Notes: generated by a model not told the origin, from the letters alone. Counted from the stretch's first letter, positions 1 through 10,135 are shown. The stretch: DNA of 64,000 bases from Clostridia bacterium (GCA_900769545.1 CAAGGZ010000079.1:1-64000), one strand, 5' to 3'. Numbers and translations are program-made.

Positions 1-1597
<1,597 letters not shown>

Positions 1598-2107
1598 TTA
1601 ATAGTAGTATGGATTATCGTAATACTCCTCAAAATACAAAATATCTTCGAAGAGTTCCGCAAAAGCCGAGCCGCATGTAAATATATTGATTACGATAAAC
1701 GAAATCGAAATTGCAAGCGCAGCAATCGCAAGCCCAAGCCCCGACCCGTTCATTTTTTTCGATTTTGCCATACCGATAGAGCCGAAAATTATCCCTAATA
1801 TCGGCACAAAAAACGAACATACAAACCCTGCGATTGCAAAGCCGTTTGCCGCTTTCACGGTTGGTTGCTCCGAAACGCTTTCTTGCGCAGGCGCAGAATT
1901 TACTTCCACCGTTTGCCGCTCCCTCAAAGGAGCCGTTGTTTCCGTTTCCGCAACCGCAACTTCTTGTTGAATCGGTTTTTCCGTAGCCAACACGTCTTCC
2001 ACATAAGGGTCGTATTCTCTAACCGGAGTAGCGTCTACGCTTGCCCCGCAATACAGGCAAAAAGCAACGTCCTTGGTAATTTCTTTACCGCAATTCACAC
2101 AATACAT
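1598..2107 (-). CDS. Zinc-ribbon and membrane-segment protein of unknown function
   Basis: A 169-residue protein. The first 25 residues form a zinc ribbon (MYCVNCGKEI then FCLYCGASV, two CxxC pairs). A low-complexity linker rich in Glu, Thr and Val follows to about residue 85. Then come two hydrophobic helices (about 88-112 and 123-147) joined by a short basic loop (MAKSKKMNGSG), resembling the DUF4190-type double-helix module. The C-terminus is acidic and Tyr-rich (EEYYDNPYYY). Zinc-ribbon plus two-helix proteins are common and uncharacterised in Firmicutes. It starts 15 bases after the SDR gene stop and probably shares its promoter. Confidence 0.75.
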   Translation of the reverse strand: MYCVNCGKEITKDVAFCLYCGASVDATPVREYDPYVEDVLATEKPIQQEVAVAETETTAPLRERQTVEVNSAPAQESVSEQPTVKAANGFAIAGFVCSFFVPILGIIFGSIGMAKSKKMNGSGLGLAIAALAISISFIVINIFTCGSAFAELFEDILYFEEYYDNPYYY

Positions 2108-2122
2108 ACTTATTCTCCTGTT

Positions 2123-2884
2123 TTACGGGCGTAAACCGCTCCCACCCTGCAAGGTAATCGTTTCACCAGTTACGTAGCTCGCTTCGTCAGAACAAAGGAA
2201 CACGCACATTCCCCCAACGTCTTTTTCGGGGTCGGCAAATCTACCCATCGGCACGCCTTTGATGGTCTGTTCATAGCGTTCAGGGTATTCTTCTTTAAAC
2301 TTCTGCAAACCTTCCGTCATCGCCAAGGGACAAATTACGTTCACGCGAACTCCGTAGGGAGCCCACTCGGTTGCCGCTACCCTCGAAAGCCCACGAATGC
2401 CTTCTTTTGCCGCCGCATACGAGGATTGCGCAATACGCCCAAAGAGCCCTGCGCCCGAAGCGAAATTCACAACGCAACCTTTCGTTTCTTTTAAATAAGG
2501 GAATGCTTTTTGCATATAGAAAAACGTTGCGTATATACCCGAATAAATCGCCAAATCCAAGTCTTCCTTTGTATGGTCAACGAGCATTTTCCCCGAAGCG
2601 GAAGCCTGCGCATTATTAACAACTGCGTCAATTTTACCAAAACGCTCCACTGTTTTGTCGATTACGTTCTGAATAGCGGTTTCGTCCGCTCCGTCTGCAG
2701 TAACCGTAAGCACTTCACAGCCGTGGGCGCTCTCCAATTTTTCTTTTGCTGCGAGTAGTGTGGATTCCGTTCTACCTGTTAAAACGAGCTTCGCCCCAGC
2801 TTTTGCAAATGCCGTAGACAGCCCGAAGCCAATACCTCTACCGCCGCCTGTAATTATTACAACTTTATCTTTTAAACTAATCAT
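2123..2884 (-). CDS. Short-chain dehydrogenase/reductase (SDR)
   Basis: A 253-residue NAD(P)-dependent oxidoreductase of the classical SDR family. Visible are the Rossmann motif TGGGRGIG (residues 12-19), NNA (90-92) and the Ser143, Tyr156, Lys160 catalytic set in the usual YxxxK spacing. The C-terminal VTGETITLQGGSGLRP segment resembles FabG-like enzymes. An ATG at 2884 is preferred over the longer frame because AAGGCGG lies 7 bases upstream. A strong promoter is centred near 2930. The substrate cannot be told; FabG-like acyl reduction and catabolic alcohol or sugar oxidation are both possible. Confidence 0.88.
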   Translation of the reverse strand: MISLKDKVVIITGGGRGIGFGLSTAFAKAGAKLVLTGRTESTLLAAKEKLESAHGCEVLTVTADGADETAIQNVIDKTVERFGKIDAVVNNAQASASGKMLVDHTKEDLDLAIYSGIYATFFYMQKAFPYLKETKGCVVNFASGAGLFGRIAQSSYAAAKEGIRGLSRVAATEWAPYGVRVNVICPLAMTEGLQKFKEEYPERYEQTIKGVPMGRFADPEKDVGGMCVFLCSDEASYVTGETITLQGGSGLRP

Positions 2885-2914
2885 TGTTATACCGCCTTTT
2901 TCTTTATTTTCTTT

Positions 2915-2943
2915 ATTATACAATACTTTTTCGTGTTTGTCAA
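2915..2943 (-). promoter_or_regulatory. Housekeeping-type promoter for the SDR gene
   Basis: TTGACA (2938-2943) and TATAAT (2915-2920) are separated by 17 bases on the minus strand. Both hexamers match consensus fully. Confidence 0.85.
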
Positions 2944-2985
2944 CGCTCCAAAAAAAAATATTTATATTGTGAAGATTTTTTTGAT

Positions 2986-3023
2986 AAAAGCCTCGTTTAA
3001 GGCTTCCCTTAAACGAGGCTTTT
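2986..3023 (-). terminator. Intrinsic terminator after the Cys-rich lipoprotein
   Basis: A 17-bp perfect stem (AAAAGCCTCGTTTAAGG and its complement) with a 4-base loop begins 10 bases after the stop at 3033. The AAAA/TTTT ends of the stem supply the U run. Confidence 0.85.
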
Positions 3024-3032
3024 GCTTATGGA

Positions 3033-4763
3033 TTATTCATCAGTCTTTCTTTTACCGCAAATGATACACCAATTGTTTTCATACAAGTGTCCATTAGGCT
3101 CGCCGTATTCCTGTCCGCAAATTGCGCATTCTGCTTTTGTCGTACAGGTAGCTTCCTTACGAGGCGTATGGCCTTCAGGTTCATCTGTATATTCACCGCA
3201 AATACCGCAATAACCTTGCGTTTCGCAATCACCAACAATCGTATCAGGATGTTCAGGTTCTTCCTGACCATATCTGCAACCATCGTGACCAAGAGCAGGA
3301 ATTACCGTCAACTGTTCACAAACGATACAAATCAGAGCCTCTTCATTACCTTGCGTTGTACACGTAGGTTCTACCGCAGGGAAATATCTAGGAGTATGAG
3401 GAAGCATGGGAATTCTATTTTCCTCATAGGTCGAATAATTACAAAGCTTACAGATTTGATATTCATTCCAACCTTCAGACGTACACGTAGGATCCTGCGC
3501 AGGAACCGTTCTAAAGGTATGAATTCCGTAAACAGGCGCATCGCCGTATTCAGATTGACAAATGCCGCAATATGCTCTGCGCGTACAGTCCGCAAGATAC
3601 GAATATTCACTGATTAAATCCGCTGCAACATATTGACCAATTCTCTGACCATCGTGCCCAAGCGCCGAAAGCGTCTGAGGCTTCTCAATCATCCAACTGC
3701 AACGTTCACACTGTACACCCGAAGTGTAACCCATTTCCGTACAGGTAGGTTCTTTTTCAACAATCGCAATTTCAATGTGTCCCAATGCAGGAATTTCAAC
3801 ATACGTAGTCTCTTTGCAATCATCTCTTTGACACCGCTGATACATATCCCAACCTGCATCTAAGCAAGTAGCAGGTCTTGCATCAATCCAAACCATATCA
3901 TGACCCAATACTTCGCCGTAATAATCCTGACAATAACCACAAAAAGCTCTTTCAGTACAGGTAGGAAGCGATGAAGGCTTTTTCGTTTTGTCTGTCTTAT
4001 AACCTGTATAAGAAAGGTTAAAGTCGTGACTAGGCTCTTCACCATGTTCTAACGAACAAATACCGCAATATGCCTTTTGCGTGCAAGTAGCCCATCTAGT
4101 ATCGGGACTAATGAAATCACTTTCCGTGAGCTGTCCCGCTCTAAAGCCGTCATGACCAAGCGCATCACGCGTTTCCATATTATTATATGTACACAACTGG
4201 CACATCTCATATTCATACCAACCGCCTACAAGACAGGTGGGAAGCTGTTCCGCAATCACAACAAGGTCAGGCTCATGATCAAGTCTCGTACCGTACTCGC
4301 TCTTACAAACACCACAATACGCCTTAGACATACAGGTCGCAACCTTAGAAGCAGCATTCTTACACTCTACGTCATGTCCCGTTGCAGGAATGGTTTCCTG
4401 TGCTACGAAAACTTTATTACAATTAGAGCAATGGGATCCTTCCGTTTTTCCGTCTTGGGTACACGTAGGACTTACTCTGCTGTCAACAACTTCTTTATGT
4501 CCTTTAGCAGGAATAGACTGCGTTTCTTTTTCCCCGCAATCTTCTCCCGTACAAACGCGCGACTGCAAACCAGCAGTTTCACAGGTTGCCTCCTTTTCTA
4601 CCGTCCAAGAACCAAATTCATGCGTATGAACGGTTTCAATAGACGAATCGTTCCCTTCACGTTCACCCTTTTTAATGGTATTACAAGCCGATAAACCAAT
4701 CGCTAAAGCACATGCGGTCAGCCCCATCAACATAGTAATTGCAAAACGTTTTATTTTTCTCAT
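3033..4763 (-). CDS. Cys-rich modular lipoprotein (13 CxxC/GH modules)
   Basis: A 576-residue predicted surface lipoprotein. Residues 1-26 are a signal peptide ending in the lipobox LSAC. The rest is a string of about 13 small modules of two kinds. Seven are of the type PTC-x-(17-20)-CxxC-(8-12)-ALGH, for example PTCTEMGYTSGVQC. Six are of the type ATCT-x-KAYCGIC-x-EYG-x-GH. The modules alternate loosely. The conserved Cys and His suggest metal binding or disulfide-stabilised folds. Similar modules occur in the lipoprotein at 7542-10013 and in many Firmicutes surface proteins next to BspA leucine-rich repeats. ATG 4763 is chosen for its AGGAGG, 10 bases upstream. Function unknown; surface display or adhesion is an inference. 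Confidence 0.75.
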   Translation of the reverse strand: MRKIKRFAITMLMGLTACALAIGLSACNTIKKGEREGNDSSIETVHTHEFGSWTVEKEATCETAGLQSRVCTGEDCGEKETQSIPAKGHKEVVDSRVSPTCTQDGKTEGSHCSNCNKVFVAQETIPATGHDVECKNAASKVATCMSKAYCGVCKSEYGTRLDHEPDLVVIAEQLPTCLVGGWYEYEMCQLCTYNNMETRDALGHDGFRAGQLTESDFISPDTRWATCTQKAYCGICSLEHGEEPSHDFNLSYTGYKTDKTKKPSSLPTCTERAFCGYCQDYYGEVLGHDMVWIDARPATCLDAGWDMYQRCQRDDCKETTYVEIPALGHIEIAIVEKEPTCTEMGYTSGVQCERCSWMIEKPQTLSALGHDGQRIGQYVAADLISEYSYLADCTRRAYCGICQSEYGDAPVYGIHTFRTVPAQDPTCTSEGWNEYQICKLCNYSTYEENRIPMLPHTPRYFPAVEPTCTTQGNEEALICIVCEQLTVIPALGHDGCRYGQEEPEHPDTIVGDCETQGYCGICGEYTDEPEGHTPRKEATCTTKAECAICGQEYGEPNGHLYENNWCIICGKRKTDE

Positions 4764-4801
4764 AGAAGAATATCCTCCTATTTTTTTCTCTACTACCATA
4801 C

Positions 4802-4830
4802 ATTATAAATCACATTTTGGCATTTGTCAA
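4802..4830 (-). promoter_or_regulatory. Promoter of the Cys-rich lipoprotein gene
   Basis: TTGACA (4825-4830), a 17-base spacer, and TATAAT (4802-4807) on the minus strand. The gene therefore has its own consensus-grade promoter and is flanked by terminators on both sides. Confidence 0.85.
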
Positions 4831-4861
4831 GTGAAAAATTGAAATCTCTTATATTTTTTTA

Positions 4862-4900
4862 TAAAAAATAAAAATCCTCGCAAATAAACATTTACGAGGA
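4862..4900 (-). terminator. Intrinsic terminator after grpE
   Basis: Stem TCCTCG/CGAGGA (4875-4880 with 4895-4900), extended inside by AAAT/ATTT, followed on the minus strand by a T-rich run. Confidence 0.75.
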
Positions 4901-4915
4901 CTACCTTTCTTTCGT

Positions 4916-5452
4916 TTAATTCGTCACAATAACCTGCGCATAACGCAAAATTTTATCACCTTTTTTGTAGCCTTTTACGTATACTTGCTTGACAATGCCA
5001 CTCTCTTCACCTTCCGCCGCAGGCATTGCCATAATTGCCTCCGCAACGTCAGCGTTAAACGGCTGCCCGATGGGATCAATCTCCTCCACACCTTCGCCTT
5101 CTAACACTTTTTTATAGGATTTGAGAATCATATCCAAGCCTTGCTTCGTATTTTCATCCGTGCAGGAACCCATTGCGCGTTCCAAATTATCGCCAATGGG
5201 GAACAACGACGCAATAACGTCATTTCTGCCCTCAGCATAGCGCTGAGCCGCTTGATTTTGCGTGCGACGACGGTAATTTTCATACTCCGCCGTAACAGCA
5301 TACCACTTACGCTTGCTTTCTTCTGCCTCTAAAAGAGCTTTTTCCAATTCTTCCTGCCCTTTTTTAGAGCTTTTCTTCTTCGCGCTCTTTTCTTCCTTTT
5401 TCACTTCATCCGTTTCTTCAAACGTCTGATTTTTCAATTCTTCTTTTTCCAT
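4916..5452 (-). CDS. grpE: Nucleotide exchange factor GrpE
   Basis: A 178-residue co-chaperone that drives ADP release from DnaK. The N-terminal third is a highly charged, coiled-coil-forming stretch (MEKEELKNQTFEETDEVKKE and a long Lys/Glu region). The family core follows: YENYRRRTQNQAAQRYAEGR, the LLPIGDNLERAM-like helix (here SLFPIGDNLERAM) and the C-terminal beta domain with QPFNADVAEAIM and GYKKGDKILRYAQVIVTN. ATG 5452 with AAGGAA 11 bases upstream is preferred over the longer frame. It follows obg and yhbY on the same strand with no terminator seen between, unlike the common hrcA-grpE-dnaK-dnaJ order. Confidence 0.95.
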   Translation of the reverse strand: MEKEELKNQTFEETDEVKKEEKSAKKKSSKKGQEELEKALLEAEESKRKWYAVTAEYENYRRRTQNQAAQRYAEGRNDVIASLFPIGDNLERAMGSCTDENTKQGLDMILKSYKKVLEGEGVEEIDPIGQPFNADVAEAIMAMPAAEGEESGIVKQVYVKGYKKGDKILRYAQVIVTN

Positions 5453-5534
5453 AATCCATTCGTTTCCTTGAAATCTATACAATTATTTATAAAGCGACAA
5501 AAGTATTTTTAAACGTCGAAAACAAAATTTTTTA

Positions 5535-5846
5535 TTAAAATTCCAAATGCACGAAACGTTCTCTTCTGGAATAACGGTAAAAAATAGCCTTTCTGCCAAT
5601 AACCGCCACAGGCACAGCTTCCAAAAGCTCCGCAACGTTTTCCGCAAGATTTCTTGCGTCCTCGTCCGCCGTCTCCAAAATATTCACTTTAATGATTTCG
5701 TGCGCATCGAGCGCGTCGGAAAGCGTCTTTAATAAGCTGTCGGTAATACCGCCTTTCCCAATTTGCGTTACAGGTGATAAATTCGCTGCAATCGACTTTA
5801 ATTTACTTCTCTGTTTACTGGTGATATTTTCACTGGTTACTATCAT
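5535..5846 (-). CDS. yhbY: Ribosome-assembly RNA-binding protein, CRM domain (YhbY)
   Basis: A 103-residue single CRM-domain protein that associates with the pre-50S subunit. The family pattern is visible: LTSKQR-like opening (here ITSKQRSKLKSIAANLSPVT), the GKGGITDSLL loop, the HEIIKVNILE strand and the VIGRKAIFYRYSR end. The start codon overlaps as ATGA with the stop of a 13-codon upstream reading frame (5843-5884), and AAGGAA lies within that frame. It lies downstream of obg, its frequent partner, but the pair is separated by a 277-bp repeat-rich spacer. Confidence 0.92.
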   Translation of the reverse strand: MIVTSENITSKQRSKLKSIAANLSPVTQIGKGGITDSLLKTLSDALDAHEIIKVNILETADEDARNLAENVAELLEAVPVAVIGRKAIFYRYSRRERFVHLEF

Positions 5847-5884
5847 ACTTGATTTCCTTTTTTATAGTTTTTCAACCCGTACAT
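5843..5884 (-). other. Possible 13-codon leader ORF ahead of yhbY
   Basis: ATG at 5884 encodes MYGLKNYKKGNQV and ends in TGA overlapping the yhbY start (ATGA). Its first codons are one copy of the dispersed CATGTACGNG motif. No good Shine-Dalgarno precedes it, so translation is uncertain. A comparable arrangement precedes trmD. Confidence 0.35.
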
Positions 5885-5921
5885 GGTAGGGTTATTTTTT
5901 ATTCAGCTCATACCTGCCCCC
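5871..5921 (-). repeat. Phased motif pair, locus A
   Basis: Two copies of the dispersed motif lie 31 bases apart on the plus strand: TTCAACCCGTACATGG at 5871 and TTCAGCTCATACCTGC at 5902. The motif reads CCATGTACGGGTTGAA on the minus strand. Other copies are listed at 15.8, 24.0, 33.0 and 61.8 kb. Confidence 0.6.
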
Positions 5922-5948
5922 TTTGCTTTGCACGTTTAATAAAACAAC

Positions 5949-6126
5949 GCAAGGGCAAGTTCTGATTTTGCGGATAAGGTACCGCGCTTCACAACTTTAA
6001 AACTGCGGAGAGTGCGGTAGATTGCCGCAAACATCGGGTTTTGCCCGACGGGAGTGTACACAGACGTACACGAGCAAGGGCAAGTTCTGATTTTGTGGAT
6101 AAGGTACCGCGCTATACGCAGTTTTA
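5949..6126 (-). repeat. Palindromic repeat copy P1 plus a partial tandem copy
   Basis: The full copy (5998-6126) is a 129-bp imperfect inverted repeat. Its ends TAAAACTGCG and CGCAGTTTTA are perfectly complementary, and its centre is GTGTAC, six bases, GTACAC. Bases 5949-5997 duplicate the right half at an offset of 125 bases with very few changes. The right end contains the TAA stop codon of obg (6124-6126). A perfect TGTGGATAA (6094-6102) lies inside the arm, with a TGCGGATAA partner in the partial copy. Confidence 0.75.
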
Positions 6127-7404
6127 CGGGACGAAATCGAATTCTACGTCCCCAATAGACACAGTATCTCCCTCTTTACAGCCCATTTTCGTCAGCTGCT
6201 TGATAACGCCGCGGAGACGAAGCACCTTTTGGAAATAGAGCATCGAGTCGGGATTATTCAAAACAACATTACGGCAAAGTAGGTCTACCAAACCGCCGAC
6301 AACAACGTAAACGCCGTCTTCGTCTTTGAATATCTCAAAGTTCAAATCATCGTTTGCTTTATATTCAAATTCTTCTTCGGGGCGGACAGGCTCAACGGGC
6401 GGAAGCGTTTCCAAAACAGAAAGAATTCCTTCCAAAAGCTCCTTCGTGCCGTCGCCAGTCAAGGCGGTAATAGGGAAAATCTTATATTTTCGGCCGTACT
6501 TTTTCTTAAAGGCTTTTAAATTTTCCTCAGCGCCGTAAATATCACACTTGTTACATACAACGATTTGCGGCAACTTTGCAAGCTCTTTACTAAATTCCTT
6601 TAACTCATCGTTGATTTTTTTGAAGTCCTCAATAGGGTCTCTGCCCTCACACCCAGAAATATCTACTACGTGGCAAAGCATACGGGTACGCTCGATATGA
6701 CGAAGGAAATCATGACCGAGACCTGCGCCCTGCGCCGCCCCTTCGATGAGCCCGGGAATATCCGCCGCCACGAAAGATTTCTCATAATAGCGCACAACAC
6801 CGAGATTGGGCGAAAGCGTTGTGAAATGGTAATTTGCGATTTTGGGTTTCGCCGCCGAAATTTTGCTGAGCAGCGTGCTCTTCCCCACATTAGGAAAACC
6901 GACAAAACCAACGTCCGCAATCACCTTCATTTCCAAAAGAACGTAATGCTGTTTTACCTTTTCTCCCTTTTGCGCAAAATTAGGAGCATGGCGTCTAGCC
7001 GTTGTGAAACGAACGTTTCCCTTACCGCCATTCCCACCTCGAGCGACCAAAATCTGCTGACCGTCCTCGAATACGTCACAAATAAGCTTGCCCGTTTCTT
7101 CATCACGGACAAGCGTCCCCAAAGGAACTTTGATATAAAGATTTTTACCGCTCTTACCAAAGCATCTGTTCGTACCGCCAACTTCGCCGCTTTCAGCAAA
7201 ATATTTCGACGTAAAACGGAAGGAGAACAAGTCGTTCATATCCTTATCCCCAACGAAATATACGTCGCCGCCTTTTCCGCCGTCGCCGCCGTCAGGCCCA
7301 CACGCAGGCTTTCCTTTGAACGCCTTAAACGAGTTCATCCCATCGCCGCCGTCGCCTGCCTTAATAAGTATTCGTACTTTATCGGTAAATTCTGTCGTTG
7401 CCAT
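6124..7404 (-). CDS. obg: Obg-family GTPase (ObgE/CgtA)
   Basis: A 426-residue GTPase involved in late 50S assembly and stress response. The Gly-rich Obg fold at the N-terminus (KAGDGGDGMNSFKAFKGKPA and later GGNGGKGNVRFTT) is followed by a G domain with GFPNVGKST (G1), DIPGLIEGA (G3) and NKCD (G4), then an OCT domain in the last 85 residues. The product ends DFVP. The stop codon is the first three bases of the palindromic repeat downstream. A promoter with TATACT lies 32 bases upstream of the start. The start MATTEFTDKVRILIKAGDGG fits the family. Confidence 0.96.
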   Translation of the reverse strand: MATTEFTDKVRILIKAGDGGDGMNSFKAFKGKPACGPDGGDGGKGGDVYFVGDKDMNDLFSFRFTSKYFAESGEVGGTNRCFGKSGKNLYIKVPLGTLVRDEETGKLICDVFEDGQQILVARGGNGGKGNVRFTTARRHAPNFAQKGEKVKQHYVLLEMKVIADVGFVGFPNVGKSTLLSKISAAKPKIANYHFTTLSPNLGVVRYYEKSFVAADIPGLIEGAAQGAGLGHDFLRHIERTRMLCHVVDISGCEGRDPIEDFKKINDELKEFSKELAKLPQIVVCNKCDIYGAEENLKAFKKKYGRKYKIFPITALTGDGTKELLEGILSVLETLPPVEPVRPEEEFEYKANDDLNFEIFKDEDGVYVVVGGLVDLLCRNVVLNNPDSMLYFQKVLRLRGVIKQLTKMGCKEGDTVSIGDVEFDFVP

Positions 7405-7435
7405 AATTTTTTCCTTTTTTCTCTATTTCGTCAAT

Positions 7436-7464
7436 AGTATAGCAAAGTTTAACAAAAAAATCAA
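7436..7464 (-). promoter_or_regulatory. Likely promoter of obg
   Basis: TTGATT (7459-7464), a 17-base spacer, TATACT (7436-7441) on the minus strand, just after the terminator of the BspA-like gene. Confidence 0.6.
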
Positions 7465-7503
7465 TAAATTCCACGCGATTAAAGCAACCTTCTTCTCAAA
7501 AAC

Positions 7504-7534
7504 AAAAAAAATCGCGACTTAAAAGCCGCGATTT
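7504..7534 (-). terminator. Intrinsic terminator after the BspA-like gene
   Basis: Stem AAATCGCG/CGCGATTT (7509-7516 with 7527-7534) is followed on the minus strand by eight Ts. Confidence 0.85.
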
Positions 7535-7541
7535 CAGTTGC

Positions 7542-10013
7542 TTAATTTTTTGCAGGAACAAACGTCCACACGCGATCGCAATAATCTTTTACAAGGAATT
7601 GCGCCGCAACGTCAGGCTCTGCAAGGTACGTTGTCCAAAGAGGCTCCGTTTCACCTTCCACATACCAATACATACGATCAAGGAAATCCACATGCTGTAA
7701 TATTGTTCCTTTAAACGCATTAGCGCCAATTCTTACAACGTCTTCCGTTATATCAAGTTCATCCAAATTAGCGCAATCCGCAAATGCGTAATCTCCAACT
7801 GTAACATTCTTGGCGCCACCACCCAACAAAACAGAAGTCAACGAAGTACAAGAATAGAATGCCAATTCTCCAATATTTGCTTGAGGCAAATATATCCAAC
7901 TCAGACTAACATCAAAAGCAAAAGCAGCTCTATGAATTTCAATAAAGGAGTCAGGATAATCAAATGGACTTGCCATTTCAACCTTTGTCAAATTACCACA
8001 CGAAGCAAAAGCTTTTTCACCAATGGAAGTAACCCCCACCAATAATTGCAACGTGCGCAACGACTGCAAACCTTCAAACGAACCCGCCTTAATGTCGCCG
8101 CTTACCACAGTCAAATCTCGGACACTATTTACATTCAAATGATCAAACGCATACGTATTTGCCGTCAATGTATAAATCGAATTACAATCCGCAAACGCCT
8201 GATAACCAATACTTGTGACAGAATCGCTGATTTGAACCGTGTTTAAAGTCTCACAACCGGCAAACGCATAACCGAGGATTTCAGTACAAATCGAATTTTC
8301 GTTGAATGCTATACTTACGATATTTGCCGTATTTTGCTTTTCTTCAGCCTTAAATAAACTAAAAGGAATATATTGAACGTCACATCCAAATACAACCGAG
8401 GCATAAGAACAGGAGTTGTTAAATATATTTTTACCCACTTCGCACGCAGCTGCATTAAACTCAATCGAACTCAGATTTGTACATTCCGCAAAGGCCTCAT
8501 CTCCAATACTCGTAACTGTTTTAGGGATGGTAAGCTTTTTCATCTTGTTATAGCCATAAAACGCATACGGAGCAATAGCAGTTACTTCTGGAATAGACAC
8601 CCACGTTTTTTCATTATTTCCCACATACAAAATAGTACTGGAATTGCCAAATCTACCATTCGCCAAAGGATTTGCCGTTTTATTTGCAAATGAAATATTA
8701 CACCAAGCCGACAAATCATCAATAATTACCTTTTCAAGATTATAATTATTCGAGAACGCATCTTTCCCCACAGAAGTCAATGCGCTAGGCATTTCCACTA
8801 CCTTCAATGCTCTATTATTCGAAAATGCTCTTTCATGAATGACAGCTACACCATCACCAATCGTTAACGTTTCTAAACTGTCACACCCCATAAAGGCATT
8901 TTTTCCAATCTCCGTTACAGAATTAGGAATAACAACCGTCTGCAAGCTGTCGCAATTTACAAATACGCTTTCGCCAATATATTGCACGCCTTCTCCCAAA
9001 AGAAGCTCTTTCAATTTCACAGAATCCGCAAACGCAAACTTATCAATTTGAACCACAGAACCAGGAATTTGCACATCAAGTAATTTATCGCAATTGTAGA
9101 ATGCGTACGATTGAATATACGTAACCGAACTAGGAAGAATGACCTGCGACAAGCTATCACAGCTATAGAACGCGCTTTCACCAATTACTTCAATAGAATT
9201 ACCCCAATCTATAATTTCGAGCACATTGCTCTCCGCAAAAGCGTGATCCTCAATAACTCGAACGGAATCAGCCAATACAATCCATTCTAATTTACTGCAA
9301 TTAGCCCCTGCCCACGAATCAATCGTTTCAACGTTTCCAATAATTTCCAAACGCACCAACCAATCGTAGCCGTTAAAAGCGCCGTCAACACTCTTGACAG
9401 GTTTATCGTTATGTATAGAAGGCACATATATTTTTTCATCTCGACAATTCCCAACGCCCACAAGCGTATAGGAATCGCCATCGGCATTTAAACGGTATTG
9501 TAAATTCTTACTTGCATTTTGTCCACAAGCAGTACAACTATCGTTTACCCAGACGTGTCCTTGCATAGGAATTACTTCTTCCAACTCTCTTTGACAATAA
9601 CCGCATTTATACACGATAAGCCCATCTTGTTCACAAGGAGGAACACGCCTTATCTCTCGCCAATCATGTCCTTCATCACCGAGCGACTTTATCTTGCGTG
9701 TTTCCACCAATCCACAAGCCTTACAAGCGCGTTCTTCTTCCCCTTCCAGACAAGTCGGTTCTACAAGAACGGAGAATTCTCCCCAGCTATGCGGAAGCAT
9801 TTCTATCGTTTGCGTATAGAAATCCCCGCAATCGCAAGTGTATTTTTTTATTCCTTCTTCCGTACAAGTAGCTTCCTTGGTCGTCGTAGCGCCGTAATCA
9901 TGCACATGCGGTTCAACAGAAGGTTTACATCTGCAGGAAACCAAAGCCATAGCGCCAATAACCACCGTACACGCAGAACAAAGAGTCAATAAATATTTTT
10001 TGAAGTTTCTCAT
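7542..10013 (-). CDS. BspA-like leucine-rich-repeat surface lipoprotein
   Basis: An 823-residue lipoprotein. The signal peptide ends at a lipobox (ALVSC). Residues about 35-160 hold three to four Cys-rich modules of the kind seen at 3033-4763 (EATCTEEGIKKYTCDCGDFY, PTCLEGEEERACKACG). From about residue 200 to 790 there are many LRR_5/BspA repeats with the AFxxCxxLxxVxIPxSVTxIG pattern, such as IPNSVTEIGKNAFMGCDSLE. BspA repeats are known in host-associated bacteria and protists for surface attachment; that role here is inference. ATG 10013 is chosen because AGGAG is 9 bases upstream. No LPXTG or SLH anchor is seen, so lipid anchoring alone is likely. Confidence 0.88.
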   Translation of the reverse strand: MRNFKKYLLTLCSACTVVIGAMALVSCRCKPSVEPHVHDYGATTTKEATCTEEGIKKYTCDCGDFYTQTIEMLPHSWGEFSVLVEPTCLEGEEERACKACGLVETRKIKSLGDEGHDWREIRRVPPCEQDGLIVYKCGYCQRELEEVIPMQGHVWVNDSCTACGQNASKNLQYRLNADGDSYTLVGVGNCRDEKIYVPSIHNDKPVKSVDGAFNGYDWLVRLEIIGNVETIDSWAGANCSKLEWIVLADSVRVIEDHAFAESNVLEIIDWGNSIEVIGESAFYSCDSLSQVILPSSVTYIQSYAFYNCDKLLDVQIPGSVVQIDKFAFADSVKLKELLLGEGVQYIGESVFVNCDSLQTVVIPNSVTEIGKNAFMGCDSLETLTIGDGVAVIHERAFSNNRALKVVEMPSALTSVGKDAFSNNYNLEKVIIDDLSAWCNISFANKTANPLANGRFGNSSTILYVGNNEKTWVSIPEVTAIAPYAFYGYNKMKKLTIPKTVTSIGDEAFAECTNLSSIEFNAAACEVGKNIFNNSCSYASVVFGCDVQYIPFSLFKAEEKQNTANIVSIAFNENSICTEILGYAFAGCETLNTVQISDSVTSIGYQAFADCNSIYTLTANTYAFDHLNVNSVRDLTVVSGDIKAGSFEGLQSLRTLQLLVGVTSIGEKAFASCGNLTKVEMASPFDYPDSFIEIHRAAFAFDVSLSWIYLPQANIGELAFYSCTSLTSVLLGGGAKNVTVGDYAFADCANLDELDITEDVVRIGANAFKGTILQHVDFLDRMYWYVEGETEPLWTTYLAEPDVAAQFLVKDYCDRVWTFVPAKN

Positions 10014-10060
10014 AAGCATACACTCCTAAAAATTAGGCTATTTTAATATCCCTCTACATT

Positions 10061-10089
10061 ATATTAACACATAAAAAGTCTTTCGTCAA
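10061..10089 (-). promoter_or_regulatory. Promoter of the BspA-like gene
   Basis: TTGACG (10084-10089), 17 bases, TAATAT (10061-10066) on the minus strand. Confidence 0.7.
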
Positions 10090-10135
10090 GTAATTCCGAA
10101 AAAAATATATTTTTTTCTGTAGAAATTTTTAAATT

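Noticed and set aside
6094..6102. Perfect DnaA box (TGTGGATAA) with a near-copy about 125 bases away
   Set aside because: It lies inside the palindromic repeat arm and its partial duplicate, is isolated from dnaA by 28 kb, and is not part of a cluster with an AT-rich unwinding region.
5998..6126. Palindromic repeats as integron attC sites
   Set aside because: Position after stop codons and imperfect palindromy are reminiscent, but the RYYYAAC and GTTRRRY cores are not present and no integron integrase or cassette array is in the window.
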